Shown: piece by piece, positions 1 through 8,758 of the stretch | Position numbering within the stretch: position 1 is the first letter of the stretch | Layout: each line of letters opens with the position of its first letter | Assembly: GCF_008000935.1 (NCBI RefSeq) | Contig: NZ_CP042831.1 | Location: forward strand, 1,798,001 to 1,862,000 | Direction of reading: 5' to 3' | From: Flavobacterium alkalisoli | GTDB taxonomy: Bacteria > Bacteroidota > Bacteroidia > Flavobacteriales > Flavobacteriaceae | Length of the DNA: 64,000 nucleotides | The notes under the pieces: model-generated | What the model was told of the DNA's origin: nothing | Database searches by the model: none | What the model saw: the letters and a program-made list of their open reading frames with translations, nothing else | Translations under genes and position numbers: made by a program

Positions 1-501
1 ATTTTCTTTTATTTTTTTTGTAAAATCCGATATTGACCGTGTTATGTAGTCAATGTCATTTACACTATTAATGCCTGAAACAGGTAGGCTGAATAGAAAA
101 TCTACAGGATTGTTTTTATATGCTTGCAGGAAAAGAGTTGACCGTGTTTTAAGTTTATTTTTTGTCTCGTTATTTACTATAAGGTCTTTCTCATGAATAA
201 ATTCAGTTTCAGGGTAATGAGAGGATACAATGTTGTTATTTTGATTAATAATAAGATCGCTAATAAAAGATTCAAAGTCATTCTCAATATTATCTGTTAC
301 ATATTTTATTCCTTCTACAGGCAAAGTGTTAAGCCAGTCAAAAGGAAAGCTTTGCTTTCTAATATGTAATTTTTTAAGACAATGAGCAGGGTGACAATCA
401 CATCCTATCGGAATGACTATATTTTCAGGGACATAACTTTTTTCTATGTATAAAAACTTTATAAATCTTGTCCGTGGGATGTAAATTAGCGGTATCCTCA
501 T
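1..501 (-). CDS. DUF1796 family putative papain-like cysteine peptidase (partial)
   Basis: An open reading frame runs from an ATG (complement of 499-501) off the left edge of the window, so only the first 167 residues are visible. The segment at residues 30-56 (IPIGCDCHPAHCLKKL, then RKQSFPFDWL) is the hallmark N-terminus of DUF1796, a family predicted to have a papain-like cysteine peptidase fold. Candidate catalytic cysteines are C34, C36 and C41. The rest of the visible part is hydrophilic and unrecognised. The start lies 18 bp after the lipA stop on the same strand, so the two are probably co-transcribed. The substrate is unknown; some relatives sit in surface-polysaccharide loci. Family assignment is from motif memory, function is inference. 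Confidence 0.7.
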   Translation of the reverse strand, partial: MRIPLIYIPRTRFIKFLYIEKSYVPENIVIPIGCDCHPAHCLKKLHIRKQSFPFDWLNTLPVEGIKYVTDNIENDFESFISDLIINQNNNIVSSHYPETEFIHEKDLIVNNETKNKLKTRSTLFLQAYKNNPVDFLFSLPVSGINSVNDIDYITRSISDFTKKIKEN

Positions 502-519
502 TTGATATCCCCTAAACTG

Positions 520-1410
520 TTATAAAATGTGTTTTTGTGCTTTGTATGAAGAACGTACAAGGGCACCACTTTCTACGTGGCGGAAACCTAGTTCAAGTCC
601 TATCTCTTCATATTTTTTAAACTGATCCGGAGTTATAAACTCTTTTACAGGAAGGTGTTTTTTACTTGGCTGTAAGTACTGGCCTATTGTAAGTACGTCA
701 AGATTTACGGCTCTAAGATCGTGCATAGTCTGTATTACCTCTTCCTCGGTTTCGCCAAGGCCCAGCATAATACCCGATTTAGTACGGTTAATGCCGTTAT
801 CCTTAAGGTAACGAAGTACTTCAAGGCTACGCTCGTATTTCGCCTGTATACGTACCTCACGGGTAAGCCTTTTTACGGTTTCCATGTTATGGGAAACAAC
901 CTCCGGAGAAACTTCAATAATACGGTCTATATTTCTTTCAATACCCTGAAAATCCGGTATAAGTGTTTCAAGAGTAGTGTTAGGGTTCATCCTGCGGATG
1001 GCCTTTACAGTCTCAGCCCAAATAATAGAGCCTCCGTCTTTAAGGTCATCACGGTCTACACTTGTAATAACAGCATGCTTTATGTTCATTAACTTGATAG
1101 AACGCGCTACTTTTTCAGGCTCATCCCAGTCCACAGTTTCGGGGCGTCCGGTTTTTACACCGCAAAATCCGCACGAACGTGTACAGGTGTTACCTAATAT
1201 CATAAAGGTAGCTGTACCTTCTCCCCAGCATTCACCCATGTTAGGGCAGCTGCCCGAAGTACATATAGTATGCAGTTTGTACTTGTCTACCAGTCCTCGA
1301 AGTTCAGTATATTTTTTTCCTGTAGGAAGCTTAACCCTAAGCCATTTAGGCTTTTGTGTAAGCTGTCCGTTTTGGGCAGTTGGTCTTGCAGTATCTAATA
1401 CGGTTTCCAT
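520..1410 (-). CDS. lipA: Lipoyl synthase
   Basis: Radical-SAM enzyme that inserts two sulphur atoms into octanoyl groups on the E2 and H proteins, completing the lipoyl cofactor in the cytoplasm. The auxiliary [4Fe-4S] cluster ligands are C50, C55 and C61 ([12 protein letters not shown]); the radical-SAM cluster ligands are C76, C80 and C83 (CTRSCGFC). The C-terminal RSSY motif that contacts the auxiliary cluster is present (VRSSYKA). The length of 296 residues is normal. The ATG at 1410 (METVLDT) was chosen over a TTG seven codons upstream, because that TTG belongs to the -7 promoter box TATCTTTG. A DUF1796 gene follows 18 bp downstream. Confidence 0.97.
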   Translation of the reverse strand: METVLDTARPTAQNGQLTQKPKWLRVKLPTGKKYTELRGLVDKYKLHTICTSGSCPNMGECWGEGTATFMILGNTCTRSCGFCGVKTGRPETVDWDEPEKVARSIKLMNIKHAVITSVDRDDLKDGGSIIWAETVKAIRRMNPNTTLETLIPDFQGIERNIDRIIEVSPEVVSHNMETVKRLTREVRIQAKYERSLEVLRYLKDNGINRTKSGIMLGLGETEEEVIQTMHDLRAVNLDVLTIGQYLQPSKKHLPVKEFITPDQFKKYEEIGLELGFRHVESGALVRSSYKAQKHIL

Positions 1411-1428
1411 AATAAAAACTTTATACTG

Positions 1429-1436
1429 CAAAGATA
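1429..1436 (-). promoter_or_regulatory. lipA -7 promoter box
   Basis: On the minus strand the sequence reads TATCTTTG, a perfect match to the Bacteroidota -7 consensus TAnnTTTG, ending 18 bp before the lipA ATG. No clear TTTG -33 box was found at the usual distance. Confidence 0.6.
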
Positions 1437-1508
1437 AGGGATATTTGTGGATATTATGTAATGATTAATTATTATACGATAAGTGTGAAATTTGTTGTGT
1501 TATTGTAA

Positions 1509-1536
1509 TAAAAGAGCCCCTTGGTAAGGGGCTTTT
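1509..1536 (-). terminator. Terminator of the TonB gene
   Basis: AGCCCCTT and AAGGGGCT form an 8-bp stem with a short loop; on the minus strand it is followed by a T-rich tract. It lies just after the TonB-gene stop codon. Confidence 0.8.
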
Positions 1537-1540
1537 GACA

Positions 1541-2398
1541 CTATTTTAAGTTAAGTGTTATAGGGAGATTATATGCTGTTCTAACAGGCTTGCCATTTTT
1601 TATGCCGGGTTTCCATTTTTTGTCGAGTGATTTTAGTACCCTCTCTGCTTCTTTACCCATTCCATATCCCGGATCTCTGATAACTTTTATGTTAGACATT
1701 GTTCCGTCTTTTTCTATTATAAAAGAGACAAATACTTTTAAAGTAACATTTTTTTGCGTTTCAGGTGCCTGGAATCGGTTTCCTACAGTTTTATAGAACT
1801 TATCCATACCTCCGGGGTATTCCGGTTGTACATCAACTCTCAGGCTACTGATGGTTCCTTCGCCTTCTGTTACCTTGTCTCCTTCTGTTGTGCCAATTTC
1901 TTTCCCGCTTTCTCCAAGTGTTATGGTTCCTTCAGGATTACCTTTTGCTGTAATACTTGATGGGTCGGCATCCTTAAAGTCGTTTATGGTAGGTAAAGTA
2001 TCAATAACCGTATTGGCAGCTACTACTTTAAGCTGGTTAAGCTTAATTTTATTAGTTACAGATGCTGGTGCATCCTGTGGTTTTGGCGGCTCAGGTTTTG
2101 GTGGTTCGGGTATTTCAGGAGCTGGTTTTTCCGGTTTTTCCGGAAGGTTTACCACCACAAGAGAGTCCCTTTCAATAACCAGACCTGATGCTGTCTCACC
2201 CGGACGAGGGGTAGGGTTTATATTGCTCGCTATGGCTGGTATTGCCACTAATAGTGCTACTACAGCAATACCTGAGAACAAAGCCAGAAGAGTATTTTTC
2301 GGATCTTCTTTACGAAGTTGGTAGGCTCCGTATTCCTTGTTGCGGCCTTCAAAAACAAGGTCAATCCATGCTCGGTCGAAAACGCTTACTTTTGACAT
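1541..2398 (-). CDS. Energy transducer TonB
   Basis: Inner-membrane protein that couples the proton-motive force to TonB-dependent outer-membrane receptors such as SusC. Residues 1-35 are a cytoplasmic segment (FEGRNKEYGAYQLRK is typical of flavobacterial TonB). A single membrane helix follows at about 37-58, then a proline-rich periplasmic spacer at about 90-115 with repeated PEKP/PEPP units, and a TonB C-terminal domain at about 195-285 (YPGGMDKFYKTVGNRF, later VIRDPGYGMGKEAERVLKS). The length of 285 residues is normal. It is a single gene with its own terminator, with no ExbB or ExbD nearby, so it is probably one of several TonB paralogues. Confidence 0.93.
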   Translation of the reverse strand: MSKVSVFDRAWIDLVFEGRNKEYGAYQLRKEDPKNTLLALFSGIAVVALLVAIPAIASNINPTPRPGETASGLVIERDSLVVVNLPEKPEKPAPEIPEPPKPEPPKPQDAPASVTNKIKLNQLKVVAANTVIDTLPTINDFKDADPSSITAKGNPEGTITLGESGKEIGTTEGDKVTEGEGTISSLRVDVQPEYPGGMDKFYKTVGNRFQAPETQKNVTLKVFVSFIIEKDGTMSNIKVIRDPGYGMGKEAERVLKSLDKKWKPGIKNGKPVRTAYNLPITLNLK

Positions 2399-2551
2399 AA
2401 TAAGATGATTTAAAGTTTGTTAATAGGATTTGATTTTATTACTAAAACGATTTCGAAGATTTTCTTATTGTAAGAAATATGATAAAGTTTTAATAATATT
2501 TTATTGTACTGAAAGACCATTTTTTTTAATGAATATCTTTACAAAAAAAAT

Positions 2552-3274
2552 ATGCGATTATTTTATCTCTTCTTTTTATTCTGTTTAGCAGGATATTCTC
2601 AGGCAACTACAGGGTTAAAGTTTACCCAACTTACTGATGATTTGTATGTTTATACCAATTATAAGTTCTTTTCGGGAGCGCAGTTTCCTTCAAACAGCAT
2701 GTATATGGTAACTGATGAAGGTGTTGTACTTTTTGATACTCCATGGGATAAAAACCAATTCCAGCCACTATTGGATAGTATAGAGAAAAGACATAAAAAG
2801 AAAGTGATCCTTTGCATCGCCACGCATTTTCATGAAGATAGTAGTGCCGGATTGGAATATTATAGTAGTAAAGGAATAAAAACATATACTTCTAAAATGA
2901 CTTATGATATTACCATGTCTAAAAAGGATGGAAGCCCAGCAGAGCATACCTTTAAGAAAGATACTGTTTTTAATATAGGAGGTAAAGTTGTTGAGACATA
3001 TTATCCGGGAGAAGGGCATACTAAGGATAATATTGTTTTGTATGTAAAAGATGAAAAGGTTATTTATGGCGGATGCCTTATAAAGAGTATCGAGGCAGTG
3101 GATTTAGGAAATGTAGCCGATGCCAGTGTGGATAAATGGGAAAAGACAATGAAAAATCTTATGAAGAAATATCCTGATCCCGCTTATGTAATACCTGGGC
3201 ACTTTGCCTGGTCTAAAGGAGATGAGTCAATAAAGCATACAATTAAACTGGTGAGGGAAAACAGGAAAGAATAG
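2552..3274 (+). CDS. Subclass B1 metallo-beta-lactamase
   Basis: Periplasmic zinc enzyme predicted to hydrolyse beta-lactams, including carbapenems. A signal peptide occupies about residues 1-18 (MRLFYLFFLFCLAGYSQA). All zinc ligands of subclass B1 are visible. Site 1 is H92, H94 (THFHED) and H156 (GEGHTKDN). Site 2 is D96, C175 (YGGCLIKS) and H217 (IPGHFAW). The residue after D96 is Ser instead of the common Arg, a known point of variation. The length of 240 is typical of chromosomal enzymes of flavobacteria and relatives (BlaB, IND, JOHN-1 and similar). No mobile element is adjacent, so it looks intrinsic. It converges on the sigma-factor gene with 2 bp between stops. Substrate range cannot be read from the sequence. 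Confidence 0.92.
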   Translation: MRLFYLFFLFCLAGYSQATTGLKFTQLTDDLYVYTNYKFFSGAQFPSNSMYMVTDEGVVLFDTPWDKNQFQPLLDSIEKRHKKKVILCIATHFHEDSSAGLEYYSSKGIKTYTSKMTYDITMSKKDGSPAEHTFKKDTVFNIGGKVVETYYPGEGHTKDNIVLYVKDEKVIYGGCLIKSIEAVDLGNVADASVDKWEKTMKNLMKKYPDPAYVIPGHFAWSKGDESIKHTIKLVRENRKE

Positions 3275-3276
3275 GA

Positions 3277-3849
3277 TTATTTCTTCTTACCGTTTCTAAT
3301 AATATCGGCAAGTAATTTCTTAGCTCTAAGTAATTTGATCTTTACATTATTAAGTGGTTCATTTAGCTGTTCTGCAATTTCCTGGTAACTCAATTCCTGA
3401 AAGTAACGAAGCTGTATCACTTCCTGATAATGAGGTTTAAGCTGTTTGATGCATTCTAAAAGGCTGGACAGATTTTGTTCCTTAATCAGTTCGTCTTCAG
3501 CACTAGGTGAACTGTCTGCAACATTGTAGGCCTGTTGGTTCTCCTCATCAGTAATGTCAATAAACAGCGACGATTTCTTTTTCCTTAAAATGTCTATATG
3601 TACATTTTTGGCTATAGCAATAAGCCAGGTGCTGAAAGCATACTCTGGGTTGTAAGTGGAAATCCTGTCAAAGGCCTTGGCAAATGTTTCTATAACAATA
3701 TCTTCTGTGTCGGTTTCGTTTTGGGTACGTTTTAGCATAAAGCCGTAAACTTCATTCCAAAAGAAGTCCAATAAAAAAGTAAAGGCAATCTGGTCACCCA
3801 TTTTTGCCTTTTCTATATTGCCTTGTATTATTTGTGAGTTTATTTCCAA
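3277..3849 (-). CDS. RNA polymerase sigma factor, sigma-70/ECF family
   Basis: Alternative sigma factor of 190 residues. Region 2 is at about 25-95 (DTEDIVIETFAKAF for core binding, FSTWLIAIAKNVHIDILRKKK for -10 recognition). Region 4 is at about 130-185, with a helix-turn-helix (LSYQEIAEQLNEPLNNVKIKLLRAKKLL). A linker of about 35 acidic residues separates them. Its start overlaps the end of the upstream glycosyltransferase gene by 10 bp, indicating translational coupling. No anti-sigma factor gene is adjacent, so the signal is unknown. Target promoters cannot be inferred. Confidence 0.93.
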   Translation of the reverse strand: MEINSQIIQGNIEKAKMGDQIAFTFLLDFFWNEVYGFMLKRTQNETDTEDIVIETFAKAFDRISTYNPEYAFSTWLIAIAKNVHIDILRKKKSSLFIDITDEENQQAYNVADSSPSAEDELIKEQNLSSLLECIKQLKPHYQEVIQLRYFQELSYQEIAEQLNEPLNNVKIKLLRAKKLLADIIRNGKKK

Positions 3850-4946
3850 TGTACAGGTTTTGTAAACATATTGCTTACATACACATTAAGCTGAGTGAAG
3901 ATAAGCATTATTTCAATAAAAGGGAACCAGTACATTACATCTTTTTCCTTAAGCTTGCCTGCGCTGTATCCTAAAGTTAGCCATGCTATAAGATACCTGA
4001 AGCCTATTACCGGAACAACATACATCCAGTTATAACCTAATATTAAAAGTGCTGCAGCAAAAAACGGGAAAAGAAGCTGAGCTATAAAAAACAGCCTGAT
4101 ACGTAATTTGTCACTTCCTTTAAAAATAGAGTGCAGGTATATCTGCCTCTTTTTTTGAGCGAACCATTGCCTGTATGTTTTTTTTGCCTCACAGTAAGTA
4201 AAGCTCTCCGGAGTATAACAAACAGTGGTGTTTTTTCCTGTGGCAGCCTGATTTATGAAAAGTGAATCTTCACCACTTCTTACATGCATGTGACTCATAT
4301 AACCGTTTACAGCAAAGAATTCATCTTTTTTGTAAGCCATATTGCGACCTTCACCAAGATACGGACTTCCCATTTTTGCCCACGAAAAGTATTGGGTAGC
4401 ACGCAGCATCTCGTCAAAACGGATTATTTTATTTAAAAGCGAATTTTTCACCTTTTCATAAGCACCATATCCTAGTACAATGGTATGGTTTTGCGAAAAC
4501 TGTGCACTCATTTGCGTTATCCAGTCTTTAGAAGTAGGGTAACAGTCTGAGTCGGTAAATAGTAAATATTGTTTTTTAGCAGATTTAATACCCAGTGTAA
4601 GTGCAAACTTTTTATTGGCCCAAAATGCTTCGTTATTTTCAACTTTTACAAGACGAACGTGAGGGTATTTTTGCTCAAATTCCTCTAAGATGTCCAGAGT
4701 TTCATCGCTGGAGGCATCATCAATAAGTATAACTTCAAAGTCTGGATAGTCCTGCTCTGCAATAAGAGGGACATATTTTTTTACGTTTTCTGCTTCGTTT
4801 TTAGCACATACAATAACCGAAACCGGAACTTTTTTTGGAGTCACAGACTGTGCTTTTGCAAAGGCAAATCTTCCGAAAACAATTAGGTAATAAAACAGTT
4901 GTATGGCGGTAATACCAATAAAAATATAGAAGGTAATATTAAGCAT
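3840..4946 (-). CDS. Membrane glycosyltransferase, family 2
   Basis: GT-A fold glycosyltransferase of 368 residues. An N-terminal membrane helix (about 2-24) is followed by the catalytic domain: VPVSVIVCAKNEAENV for nucleotide-sugar binding, DDASSDET as the first acidic motif, DSDCYP as the metal-binding DxD-like motif, and RQWFAQKKRQ at the position of the QxxRW-like acceptor motif. Two or three membrane helices lie near the C-terminus (about 285-350). The architecture suggests lipid-linked or exported glycan synthesis at the inner membrane. The acceptor and sugar are not predictable. It is the first gene of a two-gene operon with the overlapping sigma factor. Confidence 0.88.
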   Translation of the reverse strand: MLNITFYIFIGITAIQLFYYLIVFGRFAFAKAQSVTPKKVPVSVIVCAKNEAENVKKYVPLIAEQDYPDFEVILIDDASSDETLDILEEFEQKYPHVRLVKVENNEAFWANKKFALTLGIKSAKKQYLLFTDSDCYPTSKDWITQMSAQFSQNHTIVLGYGAYEKVKNSLLNKIIRFDEMLRATQYFSWAKMGSPYLGEGRNMAYKKDEFFAVNGYMSHMHVRSGEDSLFINQAATGKNTTVCYTPESFTYCEAKKTYRQWFAQKKRQIYLHSIFKGSDKLRIRLFFIAQLLFPFFAAALLILGYNWMYVVPVIGFRYLIAWLTLGYSAGKLKEKDVMYWFPFIEIMLIFTQLNVYVSNMFTKPVHWK

Positions 4947-5018
4947 GCAGGTATTTTTTGTTTGGCGATTTTACAGCAAAATTAGAAAAAAGATTGAGTT
5001 TGTTAAGGCTAAAAACAA

Positions 5019-6032
5019 TTAAATAACATTAACCTCTGCTTCAATCCTGATTCCGAAATTAGTATAAACGGTTTCCTGAATTTTTTTAGAAAGTTGCAGT
5101 AATTCCTGTCCGGTTGCGTTGCCGTAGTTTACCAGTACCAAGGCCTGCTTTGTATGCACACCGGCATCTCCAAAACGTTTGCCCTTAAAGCCTGACTGCT
5201 CTATAAGCCATCCCGCAGGAACTTTTACTTCAGTTTCCGAAACTACATAATGAGGCATTTGCGGGTGTTGGGCATGTGCTTTTTCAAAAAGCTCTTTGCT
5301 TATTATAGGGTTTTTAAAAAAGCTACCGCTGTTGCCCAGTTCTTTTGGGTCTGGTAATTTGCTTTGGCGTATTGCTATAACGGCATTGCTTACATCTTTT
5401 ATGGTCGGCTCGGTAATGTTGTTTTGAGCAAGCATTGCCAGAATATCACCATAAGCGGTGTTTATTTTGTGGTTGTTTTTGGTTAGCCTGAATGTAACCG
5501 AAACAATAACATATTTGTTTTTAAGGTTGTTTTTAAAAACACTTTCCCTGTAAGCAAATTCGCATTCCTCTTTTGTAAATGTCTTTATTTCCTGTGTTTC
5601 TATATCCATAGCTTCGCAGGAAACAAAAGTGTCTTTTATTTCGGTGCCATAGGCACCAATGTTTTGTATTGGGGTAGTGCCTACATTGCCGGGTATCAAA
5701 GAAAGATTTTCAAGTCCGCCATAGTTTTGAGAAATACTGTAAAGAACAAACTCATGCCAGTTTTCGCCTGCCATTGCTTTTAAGTGAACATGATTGTCGT
5801 CTTCAAAAACCACTTCTTTGTCTTTTATATCTACATGTATAACCAAAGCATGTATGTCCTGAGTAAGTAACATATTGCTGCCACCACCAAGTATAAACTT
5901 TTGCTTATTGCTGTTTTCTTTAAGTACCTGAGAAAGTTCTGAAACGGAGCGTACGGCTACAAACTCGTCTGCATGGGCATTAATGCCAAAAGTATTATAG
6001 TTTTTTAGCGGATGGTGTAAAGCAATTTCCAT
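5019..6032 (-). CDS. murB: UDP-N-acetylmuramate dehydrogenase
   Basis: FAD enzyme that reduces UDP-N-acetylenolpyruvoylglucosamine to UDP-MurNAc, the second committed step of peptidoglycan precursor synthesis in the cytoplasm. Visible motifs: NTFGI near residue 14, the FAD-binding GGGSNMLLT, IPGNVGTTPIQNIGAYG, YRESVFK, and GNSGSFFKNP containing the catalytic serine that protonates the enol intermediate. The C-terminal EAEV carries the conserved glutamate. Presence of the YRxS-type motif and a 337-residue length fit type I MurB. It stands alone, followed by nothing on the same strand for 70 bp. Confidence 0.97.
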   Translation of the reverse strand: MEIALHHPLKNYNTFGINAHADEFVAVRSVSELSQVLKENSNKQKFILGGGSNMLLTQDIHALVIHVDIKDKEVVFEDDNHVHLKAMAGENWHEFVLYSISQNYGGLENLSLIPGNVGTTPIQNIGAYGTEIKDTFVSCEAMDIETQEIKTFTKEECEFAYRESVFKNNLKNKYVIVSVTFRLTKNNHKINTAYGDILAMLAQNNITEPTIKDVSNAVIAIRQSKLPDPKELGNSGSFFKNPIISKELFEKAHAQHPQMPHYVVSETEVKVPAGWLIEQSGFKGKRFGDAGVHTKQALVLVNYGNATGQELLQLSKKIQETVYTNFGIRIEAEVNVI

Positions 6033-6073
6033 AGTATGGTTTACGTTTAGTGCGGCAAAAGTACATATTTAAA

Positions 6074-6742
6074 CTACTCTTCGGTAGTCATGGCACGGTT
6101 TATATATTCTATAAGCGGTTGCATTACCAATAATTTTTTTGCTGTTTCCTTTATAAAGTTTTTATCGGCTAAATCTTTATCACTTAGCTTATGGGTAACT
6201 GTGAAGCTTTTAAGTTTTAAAAAGTCTATGGCAGGATGGTCTTTGTCATAATCCTTAGGAGCGGTTTTAAGGCTTTGCTCCCTGTCAAAATCGCCATATA
6301 GTTTTTTAAAATCCTTGTTTTCCAGTATTTCTTCAAGATCTTCATAAAAGCCGGCAATTTCACGGCGCATTTTTTTAAGTGAGACAGGATCGGGCATGTG
6401 CAGGCCTCCTGCAATAAAGCTGGCGCCTTTTTCTATATGCAGGTAATAGCCACCCATGTTGAAATCCTTATTTCCTGCCGACATCCATATACCCATATTG
6501 GTTTTATAAGGAGATTTGTCTTTAGAAAAACGGATATCACGGTTTATCCTGAAAGTACAGTTTTTTGCCTCAAGATGCTTTAACGAAGTGTCTGTTGTGC
6601 TTACTTCTTTTATAAGTTCCTCGGCAACATTTTTATAGTCTTCTTTATAAGTTTTATATCTTTTTTGATTTGCCTGAAACCACTCACGGTTATTATTGTT
6701 TTTAAGGTCTTCTAAAAACGGAAGTATGGATGATGGCAGCAT
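6074..6742 (-). CDS. DUF2461 domain-containing protein
   Basis: A 222-residue protein covered by DUF2461 (the TIGR02453 family). Recognisable blocks: FLEDLKNNNNREWFQANQKRY at the N-terminus, then INRDIRFSKDKSPYKTN, GGYYLHIEKGASFIAGGLHMPDP, and the C-terminal region. The family is widespread in bacteria and fungi and its biochemical role is not established. No signal peptide, so it is cytoplasmic. It lies 11 bp downstream of recF on the same strand and is probably co-transcribed with it. Confidence 0.88.
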   Translation of the reverse strand: MLPSSILPFLEDLKNNNNREWFQANQKRYKTYKEDYKNVAEELIKEVSTTDTSLKHLEAKNCTFRINRDIRFSKDKSPYKTNMGIWMSAGNKDFNMGGYYLHIEKGASFIAGGLHMPDPVSLKKMRREIAGFYEDLEEILENKDFKKLYGDFDREQSLKTAPKDYDKDHPAIDFLKLKSFTVTHKLSDKDLADKNFIKETAKKLLVMQPLIEYINRAMTTEE

Positions 6743-6753
6743 AGTTTGTTTTT

Positions 6754-7833
6754 TTATAAGTTAAATATACGATAACTCTGATGGGTAGACTTTACAATGG
6801 TTTCGGTACGTTCAGGATGTGTATCAGAAATAAATATCTGTCCAAATACCTTATCGTTAACCATTTCCACAATTTTAGATACCCTAGTCTCGTCGAGCTT
6901 ATCAAAAATATCATCAAAAAGTAAGATGGGCAATACCCCGCTTTGTTTTTTTATAAAGTCAAACTGGGCAAGCTTTAAAGCTATTAAAAAAGATTTTTGC
7001 TGTCCCTGCGAACCAAATTTTTTGATAGGGTGGTTTTCTATTTCAAATGATAGGTCGTCTTTATGTATACCTACACTTGTATATTGTAGTACCTTATCAC
7101 GCTGTAGGTTTTCTTCCAGTAATTCATTAAGAGGTTTTTCTTCCAGCTGGCTCTGGTATACCAGTGTTACATCTTCTGCTGAGTTGGTTATGGCATGATG
7201 ATGTGTATTGAATATAGGAATGAAATCGGCAAGGAACTGCTTGCGCTTTTCAAAAATTACATGTCCTAAAGTAGTTAGCTGCTCGTTATATATGCTTAGT
7301 GTCTCCTTGTCAAAAGTACGGTTAATGGCAAAATATTTAAGCAGGGCATTACGTTGTGCAACTATTTTTTGATAGCTGATGAGTTCCTGTAAATAAGCCG
7401 GATCCAGTTGCGATATAACACTGTCTATAAATTTGCGTCTGGTTTCACTGCCTTCCATAATAAGGTCGTTATCGGAAGGGGAGATCATAACCAATGGTAT
7501 AAAGCCGATGTGTTCAGAGAACTTGTCGTATGCTTTACTGTTTCTTTTTAAAACTTTTTTCTGTCCTTTTTTAAGGCTGCATACAATTTGCTCAGTACGC
7601 TCATTTTTTTCAAAAGTCCCGTCTATAACAAAAAATTCTTCTCCGTGCTTTATGTTTTGTATGGCTAGCGGATTAAAATAGCTTTTACCGTAAGAAAGAT
7701 GGTATATGGCATCAAGTACATTTGTTTTACCAATACCGTTTTTTCCCACAAAACAGTTTATCTTTGAGTCGAACTCAAAATTAGCTTCAGATATATTCTT
7801 GTAATTTAGGAGGGATAAATTTTTTAGGTACAT
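6754..7833 (-). CDS. recF: DNA replication/repair protein RecF
   Basis: SMC-like ATPase that binds gapped DNA and, with RecO and RecR, loads RecA for daughter-strand gap repair. Walker A is GKNGIGKTN at about residues 32-40. The ABC signature region is FGSQGQQKS, and Walker B is [12 protein letters not shown] near residue 305, followed by the D-loop. The length of 359 is normal. The ATG at 7833 ([13 protein letters not shown]) is preferred over a TTG two codons upstream, because the family begins at this point. Unlike in many bacteria it is not next to dnaA, dnaN or gyrB; the downstream partner here is a DUF2461 gene. Confidence 0.96.
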   Translation of the reverse strand: MYLKNLSLLNYKNISEANFEFDSKINCFVGKNGIGKTNVLDAIYHLSYGKSYFNPLAIQNIKHGEEFFVIDGTFEKNERTEQIVCSLKKGQKKVLKRNSKAYDKFSEHIGFIPLVMISPSDNDLIMEGSETRRKFIDSVISQLDPAYLQELISYQKIVAQRNALLKYFAINRTFDKETLSIYNEQLTTLGHVIFEKRKQFLADFIPIFNTHHHAITNSAEDVTLVYQSQLEEKPLNELLEENLQRDKVLQYTSVGIHKDDLSFEIENHPIKKFGSQGQQKSFLIALKLAQFDFIKKQSGVLPILLFDDIFDKLDETRVSKIVEMVNDKVFGQIFISDTHPERTETIVKSTHQSYRIFNL

Positions 7834-7949
7834 TTGCAACTGTGTTCTTGATAGTGAGAACCTTGAATAATAATCGCACTTTTATAAAAGAGCCTGCAAA
7901 TTATTGAAAAATATCGACAAAAAGGTCTTTTAATATTCAATAAAAATTT

Positions 7950-7957
7950 TATTTTTG
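7950..7957 (+). promoter_or_regulatory. -7 promoter box of the TPR-ribH operon
   Basis: TATTTTTG matches the TAnnTTTG consensus, 21 bp before the ATG of the TPR gene. No convincing -33 TTTG was seen. Confidence 0.5.
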
Positions 7958-7978
7958 CGGCTCACTAAATTAAAATAG

Positions 7979-8755
7979 ATGGCAACATATAACAAAAGAG
8001 GGTACAAAGCTCCGAAACCGGAAGAGGTTAAAGATGTAGTAGAACCGCAGGAAACTTTTGATGGTCAGAGTACAACTGAAGAAGTATTTAATACACTTGA
8101 CGAAACCGCTTCTAAAACAGAAGAATGGGTAGCCAGAAATCAGAAGCCTATTCTTGTAGGTTTACTAGTGGTTGCTCTAGGATTAGTAGGGTATATGTTA
8201 TATGATCGCGTTTTAGTTGAGCCTAAAGAAACTGATGCCGTTAACGATATGTTCCAGGCTGAGCAATACTTTATTCAGGCTACAAATTCAACAACAGCAA
8301 AAGACTCTTTGTTTAATCTTGCCCTAAACGGGGGTGAAGGTAAAATGGGACTTTTATCTGTTATTGATACCTACTCGGGTACTGATGCAGCTAACATTGC
8401 CGATTATATGGCAGGTATGGCTTACCTTAACACCGGTAAATACAAAGAGGCTATTGAGCATCTTGATAACTATAAAGGAAAAGAACTTACAACCGGTATA
8501 TTAGCAAAAGGTGCTATTGGTGATGCTTTTGTACAATTAGGCCAAAATGAGCAGGCTCTAGAGTACTACGGTAAAGCAGTAGCTATGGGAGATGATGCAC
8601 TTGTAACTCCTCGTTTCCTTTTCAAAGCAGGACAACTTTCTGTGCAGATGAACAATAAAGCTGAAGCTAACAAATACTTTACTCAGATTAAAGATAAGTA
8701 TGAGTCGGCTCCTGAAGCTAACAATATCGATGCTTATATTGCAATGACAGAATAA
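7979..8755 (+). CDS. Membrane-anchored tetratricopeptide repeat protein
   Basis: A 258-residue protein with a charged cytoplasmic N-terminus (residues 1-56), one membrane helix at about 57-78 (PILVGLLVVALGLVGYMLY) and an extracytoplasmic C-terminus containing TPR-like helices (AYLNTGKYKEAIEHLDNY, FVQLGQNEQALEYYGKAV). The layout resembles the YfgM/ancillary SecYEG translocon family, but a precise role is not assigned. ribH begins 3 bp after the stop, so the two are one operon. Confidence 0.8.
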   Translation: MATYNKRGYKAPKPEEVKDVVEPQETFDGQSTTEEVFNTLDETASKTEEWVARNQKPILVGLLVVALGLVGYMLYDRVLVEPKETDAVNDMFQAEQYFIQATNSTTAKDSLFNLALNGGEGKMGLLSVIDTYSGTDAANIADYMAGMAYLNTGKYKEAIEHLDNYKGKELTTGILAKGAIGDAFVQLGQNEQALEYYGKAVAMGDDALVTPRFLFKAGQLSVQMNNKAEANKYFTQIKDKYESAPEANNIDAYIAMTE

Positions 8756-8758
8756 GGA

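Noticed and set aside
1851..2324. A 157-residue plus-strand frame rich in Gly and Phe
   Set aside because: It is the antisense of the proline-rich TonB spacer; the repeats come from the CCX proline codons.
7829..7836. TACATTTG on the plus strand, a perfect -7 box
   Set aside because: It sits over the recF start codon and no plus-strand gene follows closely; the TPR gene has a better placed box at 7950. Probably chance in AT-rich sequence.
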